Positions 23,586 through 32,737 of a stretch of DNA of 64,000 nt are shown piece by piece (the first letter of the stretch is position 1; each line of letters starts with the position of its first letter). The stretch lies in contig CAYGSL010000019.1 in NCBI GenBank assembly GCA_964352475.1, positions 1 through 64,000 on the forward strand. Reading direction: 5' to 3'. The stretch comes from JAUIET01 sp964352475. Lineage in GTDB: Bacteria; Pseudomonadota; Gammaproteobacteria; Pseudomonadales; JAUIET01. A program made the translations under genes and the position numbers. Under the pieces are notes generated by a model that was given only the letters and a program-made list of their open reading frames with translations, was not told the DNA's origin and searched no databases.

Positions 23586-26016
23586 GTAATTCACTGCTCT
23601 GATCATCAAGAATTCTCAGTATACCGCGGTCCGCATCGAGTTGGATAAGATCACCAGTTTTCACCACCCTGGTGGCCACCTGCAGGTTGACAATAGCTGG
23701 CAGTCCGTACTCCCTGGCGATTACCGCGCCATGAGATACAGCGCTGCCAACATCAGTGGCAAGCCCTGCGATTAAACTGAAGTACGGTGTCCAACCTATA
23801 TCAGTGATTTTCGACACCAGAATCTCGCCATGCTTCAGCTTTGCTGCTTCAGCCAGAGTGGTGGCGACTCTGGCGCGACCTTCTACCACGCCGCGACTAA
23901 CAGGGCGCCCGATCAGTTCGCCGTGTTCAGTGCTCTCAAACGTGGCTTGCTCACGCGGTTCGGCGCCGCCAACATAAACATCATCAAATTCCAGCAAGTT
24001 TTGAAATTCCAGTGCTGTGCGGCGCTTCTGGCAAAGCGCAATCATGTCTTCATCGTGGTTACGGCAAAATGATGAAAGCTCTTGCCTGGACATAAAGAAC
24101 ACCAGATCTGGATCGGGCAGTTTGTTCTCCTGCTGCAACAGCTCGCCAAGGTGGCGATAACCGCACTGCAGTTTATGAGTGCACAGCACTAAGGCCGATT
24201 TGGTTTGTTCCCGCAGTCTGATGGCATCGTGTGCTTTGGGCAACAAGAACCTGAGTGCCGCCGGCAATGAGCCCATGTCGACGCTTTCAACACGTTTGGG
24301 TGTGTACCCTGCGCTTAAACGCGAAGCAATAGACGCTTGCATACTTTCCACCAGGCGCTCAGGCTCGTCTACCCATGCTGGAGAGCGCACGCACAGCTCA
24401 CGATAGCCACGGTGGCCGTGACGTTGCAAAAACTCTCTGAACCGCTGACCAACCGCCGCTGACTGCGGCTTGTTTAGCCAGGCCAGCGCCATCGCGCTGG
24501 AGGCATCGCTAAAGTTCTGTGCAGCAAGTTTGTCTTGTGCAAGCAGGTCCAGAATGCCGTCGAGCTGCTCTACCATTACTGCACTTTCAACGTTACTGGC
24601 ACCGGCCAACAGTCTTGCCGCCTCGGCTTGTAGCTCGGCCATTTTTTCAGGATTAGCTTCTTTGGACTTGCCAGTGACTATCGATTGTATGACCGCTTCC
24701 ATAACGCCAGAGTAGGCCGATGTACGAAGGTGAACCTCGTTCATCTCACAGAGCCAGGGAAACTTGGCTTCCATTTCCATCATCATTGTTTCCGAGTTAT
24801 CGGTGTAGGCGATATGGAAGTGGCGAAACCGCGAATCAAATTCCGCGGTGAACCTGGCGGCTTTCAGGCAAAACCGGAAAAACTTTAGAGAGCCCAGCCA
24901 GCGCAATGGCAGCGGGCGCCGATTCTCCGGGTTTTTAAGTTCTGGGATGGCACGACCGCAAACGCCGGCGGCGGTGTTTTCCGCAGTGTTGAAAGAGACG
25001 TTGCGTCCGGCATCCAGGCTGCCGCTTAGATTGATAAACATATGCCCGTAAAACAGATTAATCTGGGTCCATTCCTCAGTGATTGCCGGGCGGCCAGCGT
25101 ATTGTGTGTGCATGTATTGCATACCGTGTTCAATCGCGCGGCCTTGCACAGAAAACGTGAGTGGGCACACAGGCCCAGGCATCATCTCTCCAACGTTGCA
25201 ACGGGTTATCACCTGGTCTGCAGGGATAGGTGTGTGGCCATCGTTCAGGTCAACACCCAGCGTGGTAATGGGGCGTGCTTGCAGCCAGTACAATTCGCCA
25301 CTGTGGTCTAGCGCCCATTCCAGATCCAGGGGGCAGCCCAGATTCGCTGCAGCTTTTCTCGCGTCATCGGCAATGCTAAACAGCTCGATATCATTGATAC
25401 TGGCATCATCAGACACCAGAGCACGCTCCAGCACCTCATTGCCTGGTGTCAATACAAAGTGGTCGGGTGTGGCCTCGCCACTAACCAAGGCCTCTCCCAA
25501 ACCATTGACCGAGTCAACAAGCAAACGATTGTGACGACCAGACACCGGGTCGGCTGTAAACACTACACCGGCCGCACGCGCATCAACCATTGATTGCACC
25601 ACAATGTTCATAGTGGTTTCCTGCTCGCCGCCTCTGGCCTGGTACGCTTTTGCACGAGATGTGTTCAGCGACTCTACGCAGTTCTGAATCGCAGTCTTCA
25701 GATCACTGAAACTGTCGATATTTAAATAGGTATCAAACTGACCGGCAAATGATTCGCTGTCGCCGTCTTCAGCGAGTGCAGAAGAGCGAACCGCAACCGG
25801 CCCTGTCAAACGCTCAAAACGATTTTGCAAGTCGTCGGGTAAGTACTCAAACTGAGCATTGACGATAACAAAGCCATCTGGAACCCTAAGCCCCATATTG
25901 ATGAGTTCCGCCAGCCCATGAGCTTTGCCGCCCACAGCGTGCCCTGCCGCTTCATTCAGCGCCAATAAATAGCTGTGTGTTGTTGGCGTATCGCTGCCTG
26001 ATGCCGAGTTGCTCAA
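23578..26016 (-). CDS. PEP-synthase / rifampin phosphotransferase-like ATP-dependent phosphotransferase
   Basis: 812-aa multidomain enzyme. Residues ~10-310 form the PPDK/PEP-synthase ATP-binding domain (VGGKAHGLAELI, VAVRSSALAEDGDSESFAGQF, GVVFTADPVSG, LDLEWALD, LQARPIT). A middle domain opens with CNVGEMMPGPVCPLTFS, as in rifampin phosphotransferases, and the C-terminal swivelling phospho-His domain contains VGSAVSHGAVIAREYGLPAIV, whose SHG histidine carries phosphate. The order matches RPH-type antibiotic kinases better than PEP synthase, which has its TIM barrel at the C-terminus. It may modify an antibiotic or an unknown alcohol. The D-hydroxyacid dehydrogenase gene overlaps its 3' end, suggesting translational coupling. 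Confidence 0.8.
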   Translation of the reverse strand: MSNSASGSDTPTTHSYLLALNEAAGHAVGGKAHGLAELINMGLRVPDGFVIVNAQFEYLPDDLQNRFERLTGPVAVRSSALAEDGDSESFAGQFDTYLNIDSFSDLKTAIQNCVESLNTSRAKAYQARGGEQETTMNIVVQSMVDARAAGVVFTADPVSGRHNRLLVDSVNGLGEALVSGEATPDHFVLTPGNEVLERALVSDDASINDIELFSIADDARKAAANLGCPLDLEWALDHSGELYWLQARPITTLGVDLNDGHTPIPADQVITRCNVGEMMPGPVCPLTFSVQGRAIEHGMQYMHTQYAGRPAITEEWTQINLFYGHMFINLSGSLDAGRNVSFNTAENTAAGVCGRAIPELKNPENRRPLPLRWLGSLKFFRFCLKAARFTAEFDSRFRHFHIAYTDNSETMMMEMEAKFPWLCEMNEVHLRTSAYSGVMEAVIQSIVTGKSKEANPEKMAELQAEAARLLAGASNVESAVMVEQLDGILDLLAQDKLAAQNFSDASSAMALAWLNKPQSAAVGQRFREFLQRHGHRGYRELCVRSPAWVDEPERLVESMQASIASRLSAGYTPKRVESVDMGSLPAALRFLLPKAHDAIRLREQTKSALVLCTHKLQCGYRHLGELLQQENKLPDPDLVFFMSRQELSSFCRNHDEDMIALCQKRRTALEFQNLLEFDDVYVGGAEPREQATFESTEHGELIGRPVSRGVVEGRARVATTLAEAAKLKHGEILVSKITDIGWTPYFSLIAGLATDVGSAVSHGAVIAREYGLPAIVNLQVATRVVKTGDLIQLDADRGILRILDDQSSELHD

Positions 26017-26161
26017 GGCACACCCTCTACTGTTTTCCGGGGGCGAAAGTATAACGCGCCAATGGCAAGCCTAGATGTAAGGCTGGTAACTCGATTGGTC
26101 TGGCCTCTCGTGCGACGATGGCCGTAACACGCAGTACGCATTTGAGAAACAAGGTGATGAA

Positions 26162-27298
26162 ATGAGTGTAAGTAGCCAGGATAGAAGGGCTTTTCAGGAT
26201 TTTCTAGAATTCGTCTCTACTGTTGACAAGGAGTTCCTCAGCGAATCCCGCATGGTGACCGATCCAGCCGATATTGCCGAAGGTCAGCATATGTTATTGC
26301 ATTTGCTAAAAGTTGGACTGGATGCATGGGTGGACAATGACGCCAGCCGGCCTCGCTTTGCGATGCAAGCATCACCGGTTATGAAGTGGGGAGGAGAGGG
26401 TCCGGATAACCCCTCGCATTGTGCGCCGCTGGACCCCACGCGTCGCTATCGAATCACCGGGCGAATGAATAAAGAGGTCTACATCAGCTACACGGTGTAC
26501 ACAGGCAAGCGCGAAGGCGACTGGAATGACGGTGTTATTTCAGCGTTGAATCACACCGAATTTGAAGTTGATGAAAACGGTAACTATGAAATTTATATTG
26601 AGCCGCAAGCAACCGCCGGTGCCTTGCATATGGAAGCCGGTAAACCCAATTGTGTGATTGCTCGACACTACTGGGAAGAGGAAGTTACCGCGCTCACCAA
26701 ACCGGAGTGTGTAGCAGAACTGGATATCGAATGTCTGACAGAGCCAGGTTTCCCCAGGCCGCTGGCACCCGCCGCTCTGGCCGATAAGCTGAAGGCAGCC
26801 GAGACCTTCATTCGTGGCCAGACGCTGGATCGGCCATTACCGGGCCAGGCGGAATCGCCCAGCTGGTTCTCTATGGTGCCCAATGAATTGCCCAAGCCGG
26901 AGCGCTGGGTGCCAAGCGAAGGTGGTGGCGCCGGTGCAATAGATAACGCGTACTGTGCCGGTTTGACCATACTTGCACCCGATCAGGCGCTCATTGTGGA
27001 CGGACGCTGGCCTGAGTGTGTGTATGCGAATGTGTGCTTCTGGAACCGTTACCAACAGGCAATTGACTATCGCTATCGACAAGGGTCTTTGAACCGCAAG
27101 CAAATGAAACTCAATGCCGACGGCAGTTTTACGTTTGTTCTTGCCCATCAGGACCCAGGTACGCCGAACTGGATTGACACCGAAGGCCACATGGTTGGAA
27201 GCCTGTACTTTCGCTATTTGATGTCAGAGGGTGATATTGAACAGCCGCGCTGTCGGGTAGTGGCTGTTGATGAGGTGGCAGCGGAGCTTGCCAACTAA
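26162..27298 (+). CDS. DUF1214-domain protein
   Basis: 378-aa protein without a signal peptide. Recognisable features are YRITGRMNKEVYISYTVYTG in the N-terminal half and the C-terminal DPGTPNWIDTEGHMVGSLYFRYL, which matches the DUF1214 signature; the companion DUF1254 domain is missing. Such proteins are abundant in marine and mycobacterial genomes that degrade lipids and steroids, but no activity is established. A purine-rich site (AAGGTGATGAA) precedes the ATG. It converges on the sterol-desaturase family gene and the stops overlap (CTAA). Confidence 0.75.
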   Translation: MSVSSQDRRAFQDFLEFVSTVDKEFLSESRMVTDPADIAEGQHMLLHLLKVGLDAWVDNDASRPRFAMQASPVMKWGGEGPDNPSHCAPLDPTRRYRITGRMNKEVYISYTVYTGKREGDWNDGVISALNHTEFEVDENGNYEIYIEPQATAGALHMEAGKPNCVIARHYWEEEVTALTKPECVAELDIECLTEPGFPRPLAPAALADKLKAAETFIRGQTLDRPLPGQAESPSWFSMVPNELPKPERWVPSEGGGAGAIDNAYCAGLTILAPDQALIVDGRWPECVYANVCFWNRYQQAIDYRYRQGSLNRKQMKLNADGSFTFVLAHQDPGTPNWIDTEGHMVGSLYFRYLMSEGDIEQPRCRVVAVDEVAAELAN

Positions 27299-28071
27299 CC
27301 CCTTGGTGACCACAATTGTCGCCACCAGGGGGCGGTTTCTGCGTCATCAATACCCACTTCAGACTGGCGGGCTACTGGGTTTTTCGCGGTTTTGAAAAGA
27401 ACGTCGTAGAAGAAGAATAAGGGGGCGTAATTTCCATTTGGGTTGGCGTTCGGCCCCATGCCGTGGTGAGCATGATGGGTATCAGGTAGCGTGATCACAT
27501 ACTGCAGGCGCTGCATTACAGGTGCTGTAATCGGATGTTTGAACAAGGGTAGATCCCAGCGCAATCCACTGTGTGAGCTGATCGAAACAAATGCCAACAC
27601 GGCGTAGGCTAATAGATACGGTCCTGTTAAACCGGCATAAATCATCCATGCTTCAAAATACAGCGTAGGCATCAGCAGAAACCAACCCAGGTTACCCCGA
27701 CTGGTCACCAATACATTCATTTGCCGCGCCGAGTGGTGGGTTCGGTGCAATTTCCACAGCCACGGCCATTGGTGCGAGAAGCGGTGGTACCAGTACTGCA
27801 TGAGTTCCCGTGACAGTAGATAGGCAAAAAACACAGGCCAAAAAGGCAGGTGATTCAAGCTGTCGGCGGAACCAGGAACCAGCAGTGTGGCCATTGCCGC
27901 CAGCACAAATGCAATGACAGGGCGCACAACGGCTGCCTGCTGCAAATAGGAACCCCAGGCAAGTAATTTCTCAGCGTGATTACCACGCTGGCGTGACAAG
28001 TGCCCAGTGAATAGTTCGGCGATTAGAAGTGTACTGAATACCAGCAGTGGGAAGAACTTGATCAGGTCCAT
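27295..28071 (-). CDS. Sterol desaturase / fatty-acid hydroxylase family membrane protein
   Basis: 258-aa polytopic membrane di-iron enzyme. The histidine clusters that bind iron are present in order: HRFSH (WYHRFSHQW), HRTHHSARQMNV and DTHHAHHGMG, separated by hydrophobic segments such as LVFSTLLIAELFTGHL and PFWPVFFAYLLSRELM. Family members hydroxylate or desaturate sterols, carotenoids or fatty acids with O2. Substrate cannot be told from sequence. Its stop overlaps that of the convergent DUF1214 gene and it lies 17 bp after the MltB-like gene on the same strand, so the two may be co-transcribed. Confidence 0.88.
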   Translation of the reverse strand: MDLIKFFPLLVFSTLLIAELFTGHLSRQRGNHAEKLLAWGSYLQQAAVVRPVIAFVLAAMATLLVPGSADSLNHLPFWPVFFAYLLSRELMQYWYHRFSHQWPWLWKLHRTHHSARQMNVLVTSRGNLGWFLLMPTLYFEAWMIYAGLTGPYLLAYAVLAFVSISSHSGLRWDLPLFKHPITAPVMQRLQYVITLPDTHHAHHGMGPNANPNGNYAPLFFFYDVLFKTAKNPVARQSEVGIDDAETAPWWRQLWSPRG

Positions 28072-28088
28072 ACCCGGATCATATCAAA

Positions 28089-29315
28089 TTAGCTGTTCGG
28101 CGGGTTCTGCAATCGCCGCAACACCTCAGAGTCCGGAAAGCCATCGGCAATCAAACCCTGCTGCGATTGATAAGCCCGAACAGCCTTGCGAGTTGCGGAA
28201 CCCACGATGCCATCAGGTTTTCCGGAGTTAAATCCCGCACTATTCAGGGCTTGTTGAATACGTTTGATGTCGCTGCGCCGTAAACCTTTCCCCGCAGGTG
28301 CCGGGCGCCGCAAATCACCAGCGCCAGCAAGGCGGTCAGCCAGCAAACCAACTGACAAGGCATAGTATTCCGAGCGATTCCAACCCATGATCACTTTGAA
28401 ATTTTCGTACACAATGAACGCCGGCCCCTTGTGTCCGGCGGGCACGATGATGGCGGCTTGCATGTCATCAATATCCGGCAACAGCTGGCCGCTGGCGGTG
28501 CGCACGTTCAGCGAACGCCATTGCGCTAAGGATTTCCTGATTTGCCGCCCGGTCTGCGTCCAATCAAAGCCCGCGGGCAGCAATACCTCGCGTCCCCACC
28601 TACGTTCTTTTTCCCAGCCCAATGCCTGCAGGTAATTGGCACCGGAGGCGAGCGCATCCGCGGTGCTTTTCCACAAATCTATTTTGCCATCGGCGTCACC
28701 GTCTACCGCGTAGCGCGCAAACGTAGAAGGCATAAATTGAGTCTGGCCCATCGCACCTGCCCAGGAACTCTCCATTTTTGCCGGATTCAAGTTAAAGCGT
28801 TCAACCAGCCGCATGGTCGTTACCAGTTCCGATGTAAAGAATTTGGCGCGACGCTGGTCACAAGCAAGAGTGGCCAATGCAGAGATCGCATTCTTCTTGC
28901 CCATATAGCCACCGAAATTGGTTTCCAGCCCCCAGAAAGCAACCAGGTATCGACCCGGCACGCCGTATTGTCGGGTCAGGCGTGCAAGCAGCTCGGAGTG
29001 CGACTTTAGTAAGGCGCGGCCAGTATCAATGCGCTTTTGATTCACGCGCTTTCCCAGGTAATCAGCAAACGTGGTGCTAAATTCAGGTTGCTTTCGGTCT
29101 AGTTCAATAATCTTCTGTTCTATTTTGGCGTGTTCAAGAACACGTTCAATCGTTTCTAAACGCACCCCAGCGTTACTGGCCTGCGTACGAATTGCATCAA
29201 AACACTGAGTTTCAGCCGCTGTGTTTGCAAGCGCCGGCAACGGCAGCAAGAATGACGCAATGAGTAAGCTCTTCAGGAGTGTATTTGGCACAGAGAATTG
29301 CAACGTGATGGACAA
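28089..29315 (-). CDS. Lytic murein transglycosylase (MltB family) with C-terminal peptidoglycan-binding domain
   Basis: 408 aa with a signal peptide (hydrophobic LLKSLLIASFLLPLPALA, cleaved near ANTAA). The transglycosylase domain has the catalytic glutamate in FWGLETNFGGYMG and the MltB-type substrate motif ESSWAGAMGQTQFMPSTFARYAVDGDADGK. A PG_binding_1 domain at the C-terminus (about 345-400) contains IQQALNSAGFNSGKPDGIVGSATRKAV. The enzyme cleaves the glycan strand of murein to 1,6-anhydro products during cell-wall turnover. No lipobox is evident, so it is probably a soluble periplasmic form. Confidence 0.93.
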   Translation of the reverse strand: MSITLQFSVPNTLLKSLLIASFLLPLPALANTAAETQCFDAIRTQASNAGVRLETIERVLEHAKIEQKIIELDRKQPEFSTTFADYLGKRVNQKRIDTGRALLKSHSELLARLTRQYGVPGRYLVAFWGLETNFGGYMGKKNAISALATLACDQRRAKFFTSELVTTMRLVERFNLNPAKMESSWAGAMGQTQFMPSTFARYAVDGDADGKIDLWKSTADALASGANYLQALGWEKERRWGREVLLPAGFDWTQTGRQIRKSLAQWRSLNVRTASGQLLPDIDDMQAAIIVPAGHKGPAFIVYENFKVIMGWNRSEYYALSVGLLADRLAGAGDLRRPAPAGKGLRRSDIKRIQQALNSAGFNSGKPDGIVGSATRKAVRAYQSQQGLIADGFPDSEVLRRLQNPPNS

Positions 29316-29399
29316 CGCTCAAGTATAGCGAGAGCGAACTCTGCGCTGTTAGCGCTAGCTGATCGCTCTGGTAATAGTTGGTGTTTTAATCAAACAGCG

Positions 29400-29498
29400 T
29401 CAAAGGCCCTGAACGAAGTCTCCAATGCCATTGAGCAATAACTGGGTGGTCATGATCACCAGCAACATACCCATTAATCGTTCCATCACACGACTCAC
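29400..29498 (-). pseudogene. MarC-family membrane protein, C-terminal relic
   Basis: In the 307-bp stretch between the transglycosylase and the serine hydrolase, frame-translation of the minus strand gives an open stretch of 32 codons ending at the TGA at 29402-29400. It contains RLMGMLLVMITTQLLLNGI, the well-conserved C-terminal membrane segment of MarC-type proteins. A stop (TAG, 29499-29501) lies directly upstream in frame and there is no room for the missing ~170 residues, so this is the tail of a gene lost by deletion. The remainder of the intergenic stretch (29502-29622) shows no gene. Confidence 0.6.
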
Positions 29499-29622
29499 CT
29501 ACGATCACAGACTTATAACGATTTAGATAACCTAAGCCTCAAGTAATCTAATGCGGCGTTCATGCTGATACAATGCTCGCCGCCAGCATAAACTGTACTC
29601 GAAATTGTCTTAGGTTGTGTGA

Positions 29623-30765
29623 ATGAAAAAGTCGTCGTTTTTAATGTGTTCTGTGTTCTCCCTGGCACTGCTGGGTTGCGATTCCAATAGCAATTCAGCT
29701 GGGGGGCAGTTTGCTGAAATTCCGCCGCTACCCAGCTATGATTTCAGTGCGGTTGACCAGCGACTTGACGAATTTGTTGCAGAAAATGCAGTGTTTGAAG
29801 GCGTCTCTTATACGTTGGTAGACAAGCAGCAGGGTACTCTGCATGAGGCGGCCTTTGGAGACCATGAGCTGGATATTGTTGTATTGCTGGCGTCGACCAG
29901 CAAAGTGCCGGTTACGCTTCTGCTAATGGCCTTGCACGAAGATCCCAGTCTTGATTTTGATATAAATGAACCTATTGGCACCTACTTGCCCTGGATGGGC
30001 GTGTACGGTGACGCAAGCACGGCGCAGTTACTCAGCAATACGTCTGGTATTCCTGGTTTGGAAGGTTTGGGAAACTACGGGGCCCACATATGCCAGTATT
30101 TGCCAGCCCCCGATTTGCTTACTTGCGCAGAAACCATCTACAGCACTGAGTTACCCAACTCAGTCGACCCCGGAACACGCTTTAGCTACGGTGGCAGCCA
30201 ATGGCAGCTGGCCGGTGCAGTTGCTGAAGTAGTGGGTGGGGCTAGCTGGGCGCAGTTGTTTAACCAGTACATTGCCGAGCCTTGTCAACTGGAGGTGTTT
30301 CGCTTTGGTAACCCATGGTCTAACGTTGGCTCATGGAATGGCAGCCCGGACAGTTTGATTTCTCAAGATAACCCGAATATTGAAGGCGGTGGCATCAGCA
30401 ATATGCGCGATTACGCGAAAATACTGCAAATGATGCTGGATGGTGGCCGCTGCGACAGCACTCAAGTATTAAGCGAAGAATCACTGGCCATGATGCGGGA
30501 AGATAGAGGTGGGTCGTTAGGTACTCCGTACGGAATGGGATGGTGGATTACTAACCCTGAAGATGGCAGCGCGCCTACGCTATTTCGTGATCCCGGCGCT
30601 TTCGGTGCAATTTCATGGTTGGATACAGAGCGCGAGTATGCGGGTTATCTCGCCGTTGACGATTACACACGCGTTGATTCTGCGGCACCAATTGTATTGA
30701 CGCTAACGGAGTTAATTCCGCTAATCGAAGCGGCAATAGATCAGGGTAGGGCCGCCGTCAACTAA
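29623..30765 (+). CDS. Serine hydrolase (beta-lactamase class C / DD-peptidase family), lipoprotein
   Basis: 380 aa beginning MKKSSFLMCSVFSLALLGCDS, a lipoprotein signal with lipobox LLGC, so anchored in the periplasm. The SxxK nucleophile motif is STSK (VLLASTSKVPVTL), the second motif is YGG in FSYGGSQWQLAGA, and GGGISNMRDYAKILQMMLDGG is the usual omega-side block. The family includes class C beta-lactamases, esterases and D-aminopeptidases, and the short sequence alone does not show which. Expressed alone; stops 25 bp from the convergent dehydrogenase around an imperfect hairpin. Confidence 0.88.
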   Translation: MKKSSFLMCSVFSLALLGCDSNSNSAGGQFAEIPPLPSYDFSAVDQRLDEFVAENAVFEGVSYTLVDKQQGTLHEAAFGDHELDIVVLLASTSKVPVTLLLMALHEDPSLDFDINEPIGTYLPWMGVYGDASTAQLLSNTSGIPGLEGLGNYGAHICQYLPAPDLLTCAETIYSTELPNSVDPGTRFSYGGSQWQLAGAVAEVVGGASWAQLFNQYIAEPCQLEVFRFGNPWSNVGSWNGSPDSLISQDNPNIEGGGISNMRDYAKILQMMLDGGRCDSTQVLSEESLAMMREDRGGSLGTPYGMGWWITNPEDGSAPTLFRDPGAFGAISWLDTEREYAGYLAVDDYTRVDSAAPIVLTLTELIPLIEAAIDQGRAAVN

Positions 30766-30779
30766 GCGCATAAGACGAA

Positions 30780-30805
30780 CAAACCAGGCGTCACACCTTG
30801 GTTTG
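30780..30805. terminator. Hairpin between convergent serine hydrolase and aldehyde dehydrogenase
   Basis: CAAACCAGG pairs with CCTTGGTTTG with one bulged base, giving a 7-9 bp stem between two convergent stop codons, and overlapping the last codons of the aldehyde dehydrogenase. No long T-run follows on either side, so it is a tentative bidirectional terminator. Confidence 0.35.
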
Positions 30806-32251
30806 CATCTTAATCGTTTTTTGCGTGGTTTCATTGTAAGGCGGCAGCATGCCCCCGAGCTTCGCCACGTTCACCTTGGCTTGCTTGAAAATTGCTTTCG
30901 CGTGACTGAAGGTTTTGAAACCGTCATAGCCATGATATGAACCCATGCCTGCAGGACCTACACCACCAAACGGCAGGTCTTCCTGCATGATGTGCATGAT
31001 CACATCATTCAAACACACACCACCCGAGGTTGTTCTGTCCAGCACAGTGCGCTCTTCCTTGCTGTCATTACCGAAGTAGTAGGCGGCCAGAGGGCGCGGG
31101 CGCGCATTTACATAATCAATACACTCGTCAAACTCTTTATAGGTGCGAATAGGCAGTAGCGGGCCGAATATTTCCTCTTCCAATACTCGCATGTCGTCGC
31201 TGGGGTTTTTGATAACAGTTGGCGGGATTTTGTAGCCAGCTTGTGCAGAAAAGTCTTCGTTAGCGGGATTACACTCAACCAGCTCAGCGCCTTTGTCCCT
31301 GGCGTCTTGCAAGTTGGCCTGCAGGCGCTGGTAGTGTCGATCATTGATAACGGATGTGTATTCGTTATTGTCCAGCAGTTTGGGGTACATCGCCGCCACA
31401 GCCTTCTGAATTTCAGCAACAACGTCGTCAAGTTTCTCTTCCGGAACCATCAAGTAGTCTGGCGCTAGACAAATCTGGCCCGCATTCAGGGTTTTGCCCA
31501 TCATGATACGGCCAATTGCTTGTTCAAGGTCTGCCGTGCGGCTGATCATTACCGGCGACTTGCCACCCAGTTCCAAAGTCACGGGTACCAGGTTTTTGGC
31601 TGCGGCTGCCATGATGTGTTTCGCGATAGAAGTAGCACCAGTAAATAGCAGATGATCGAATGGCAGGCTACTGAACGCAGAACCAACCTCAGGCCCACCA
31701 GCAAAAATGGATACTTCATTAGGCGACCAGGCATCAGCCACAATATCGGCCATCACTTGCGAGGTGGCGGGTGTAAACTCAGAGGGCTTGATCATCACAC
31801 GATTACCAGCAGCAAGAATATCTGCCAGTGGTGCGAAGGTCAGGTTCGCCGGGAAATTCCAGGGGCTGATCACACCTACCACGCCCATTGGCTGATACTC
31901 TATCCAGGAGCGAGCGCCGAGGAGTCCAAGTGGAAACATGGACTTGCGTTTTTCAGGCTTCATCCATTTTCGAACTTCTTTAATACCGCTTTTGAAAGGG
32001 CCGATACTGGCTGACACATCGGTTAGCATGGTCACTTCACGAGAGCGGCAGGTAAAGTCAGTGTTGAGCGCGTCAACCAGCTGATCCTGGAATTTGGCAA
32101 CAGAGTTCATACCACGCCGCATGCGGTCTATGCGCGTTTCCGCACTAACATGGCCTTCGGCAAGGTAGTCCGCCCGCTGGGCTTCCATCACTTTCATCAA
32201 CTCATCGGTGATGGCGTCCTGGTCAACATTCAGTGTTTCTGGTGCATTCAT
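30791..32251 (-). CDS. Coniferyl-aldehyde dehydrogenase-like NAD(P)-dependent aldehyde dehydrogenase
   Basis: 486-aa member of the aldehyde dehydrogenase superfamily, closest in pattern to CALDH-type enzymes of lignin-aromatic degraders. It has PMGVVGVISPWNFPANLTFAPLADILAAGN, the glutamate motif LELGGKSP, and the catalytic cysteine in LNAGQICLAPDY (Gly-Gln-x-Cys). CALDH-like signatures such as YFGNDSKEERTVLDRTTSGGVCLNDVI and DLPFGGVGPAGMGSYHGYDGFKTFSH are clear. AGGATAAG precedes the ATG. The reaction would oxidise a long or aromatic aldehyde to its acid. Transcribed alone. Confidence 0.9.
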   Translation of the reverse strand: MNAPETLNVDQDAITDELMKVMEAQRADYLAEGHVSAETRIDRMRRGMNSVAKFQDQLVDALNTDFTCRSREVTMLTDVSASIGPFKSGIKEVRKWMKPEKRKSMFPLGLLGARSWIEYQPMGVVGVISPWNFPANLTFAPLADILAAGNRVMIKPSEFTPATSQVMADIVADAWSPNEVSIFAGGPEVGSAFSSLPFDHLLFTGATSIAKHIMAAAAKNLVPVTLELGGKSPVMISRTADLEQAIGRIMMGKTLNAGQICLAPDYLMVPEEKLDDVVAEIQKAVAAMYPKLLDNNEYTSVINDRHYQRLQANLQDARDKGAELVECNPANEDFSAQAGYKIPPTVIKNPSDDMRVLEEEIFGPLLPIRTYKEFDECIDYVNARPRPLAAYYFGNDSKEERTVLDRTTSGGVCLNDVIMHIMQEDLPFGGVGPAGMGSYHGYDGFKTFSHAKAIFKQAKVNVAKLGGMLPPYNETTQKTIKMQTKV

Positions 32252-32381
32252 GGTCTTATCCTCGCAGGCCTGCCCAGCAGTGGCAGATAATTGCTTGTCT
32301 GTATGGAATTGTGGGGTCTAGTATATTCCGGAATTAGCTGCTCGCGGGCTTATTAAGGTTACGATATGCGTTCACAAGCCC

Positions 32382-32702
32382 CTAAGGCTTGATAGTTTGA
32401 ACCAGCACCCAGGGCTTTATCACCATTGTCCACAACGAACGATCGCCAGCATGCCACTCCTGAGCTTGCTGATCACTGACTTGTGCAACAACGCCATCGT
32501 GCATCCATTGTTTGACCAACTCGCTGTTATCAGCGGCTATTTGCTCGCCAACACGCAGCAAATCCAGCGAATTGTCCACCCAGATCACGGCACCGCTGGC
32601 AAAAAAAGTCTGCAGATCCTGCCAGGGCAGCTTGGCCGTTTCCAGGTTAAGTTTTTCGGTTAATCGACGTTGTTCGTCGCTATTATTTCCAGTAGTCTCC
32701 AT
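32382..32702 (-). CDS. DUF2288 family protein
   Basis: About 106 aa from the ATG at 32702 (an upstream in-frame start would add 18 residues with no family match). The pattern ETAKLPWQDLQTFFASGAVIWVDNSLDLLRVGEQIAADN and the C-terminal WTMVIKPWVLVQ match the small DUF2288 proteins of gammaproteobacteria. No motif suggests a catalytic function; probably a soluble cytoplasmic protein. It diverges from the YbjN-like gene across only 35 bp, so their promoters overlap. Confidence 0.75.
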   Translation of the reverse strand: METTGNNSDEQRRLTEKLNLETAKLPWQDLQTFFASGAVIWVDNSLDLLRVGEQIAADNSELVKQWMHDGVVAQVSDQQAQEWHAGDRSLWTMVIKPWVLVQTIKP

Positions 32703-32737
32703 GCTCTCATAATAACATTGTGTAAAAGGAAACCTGT

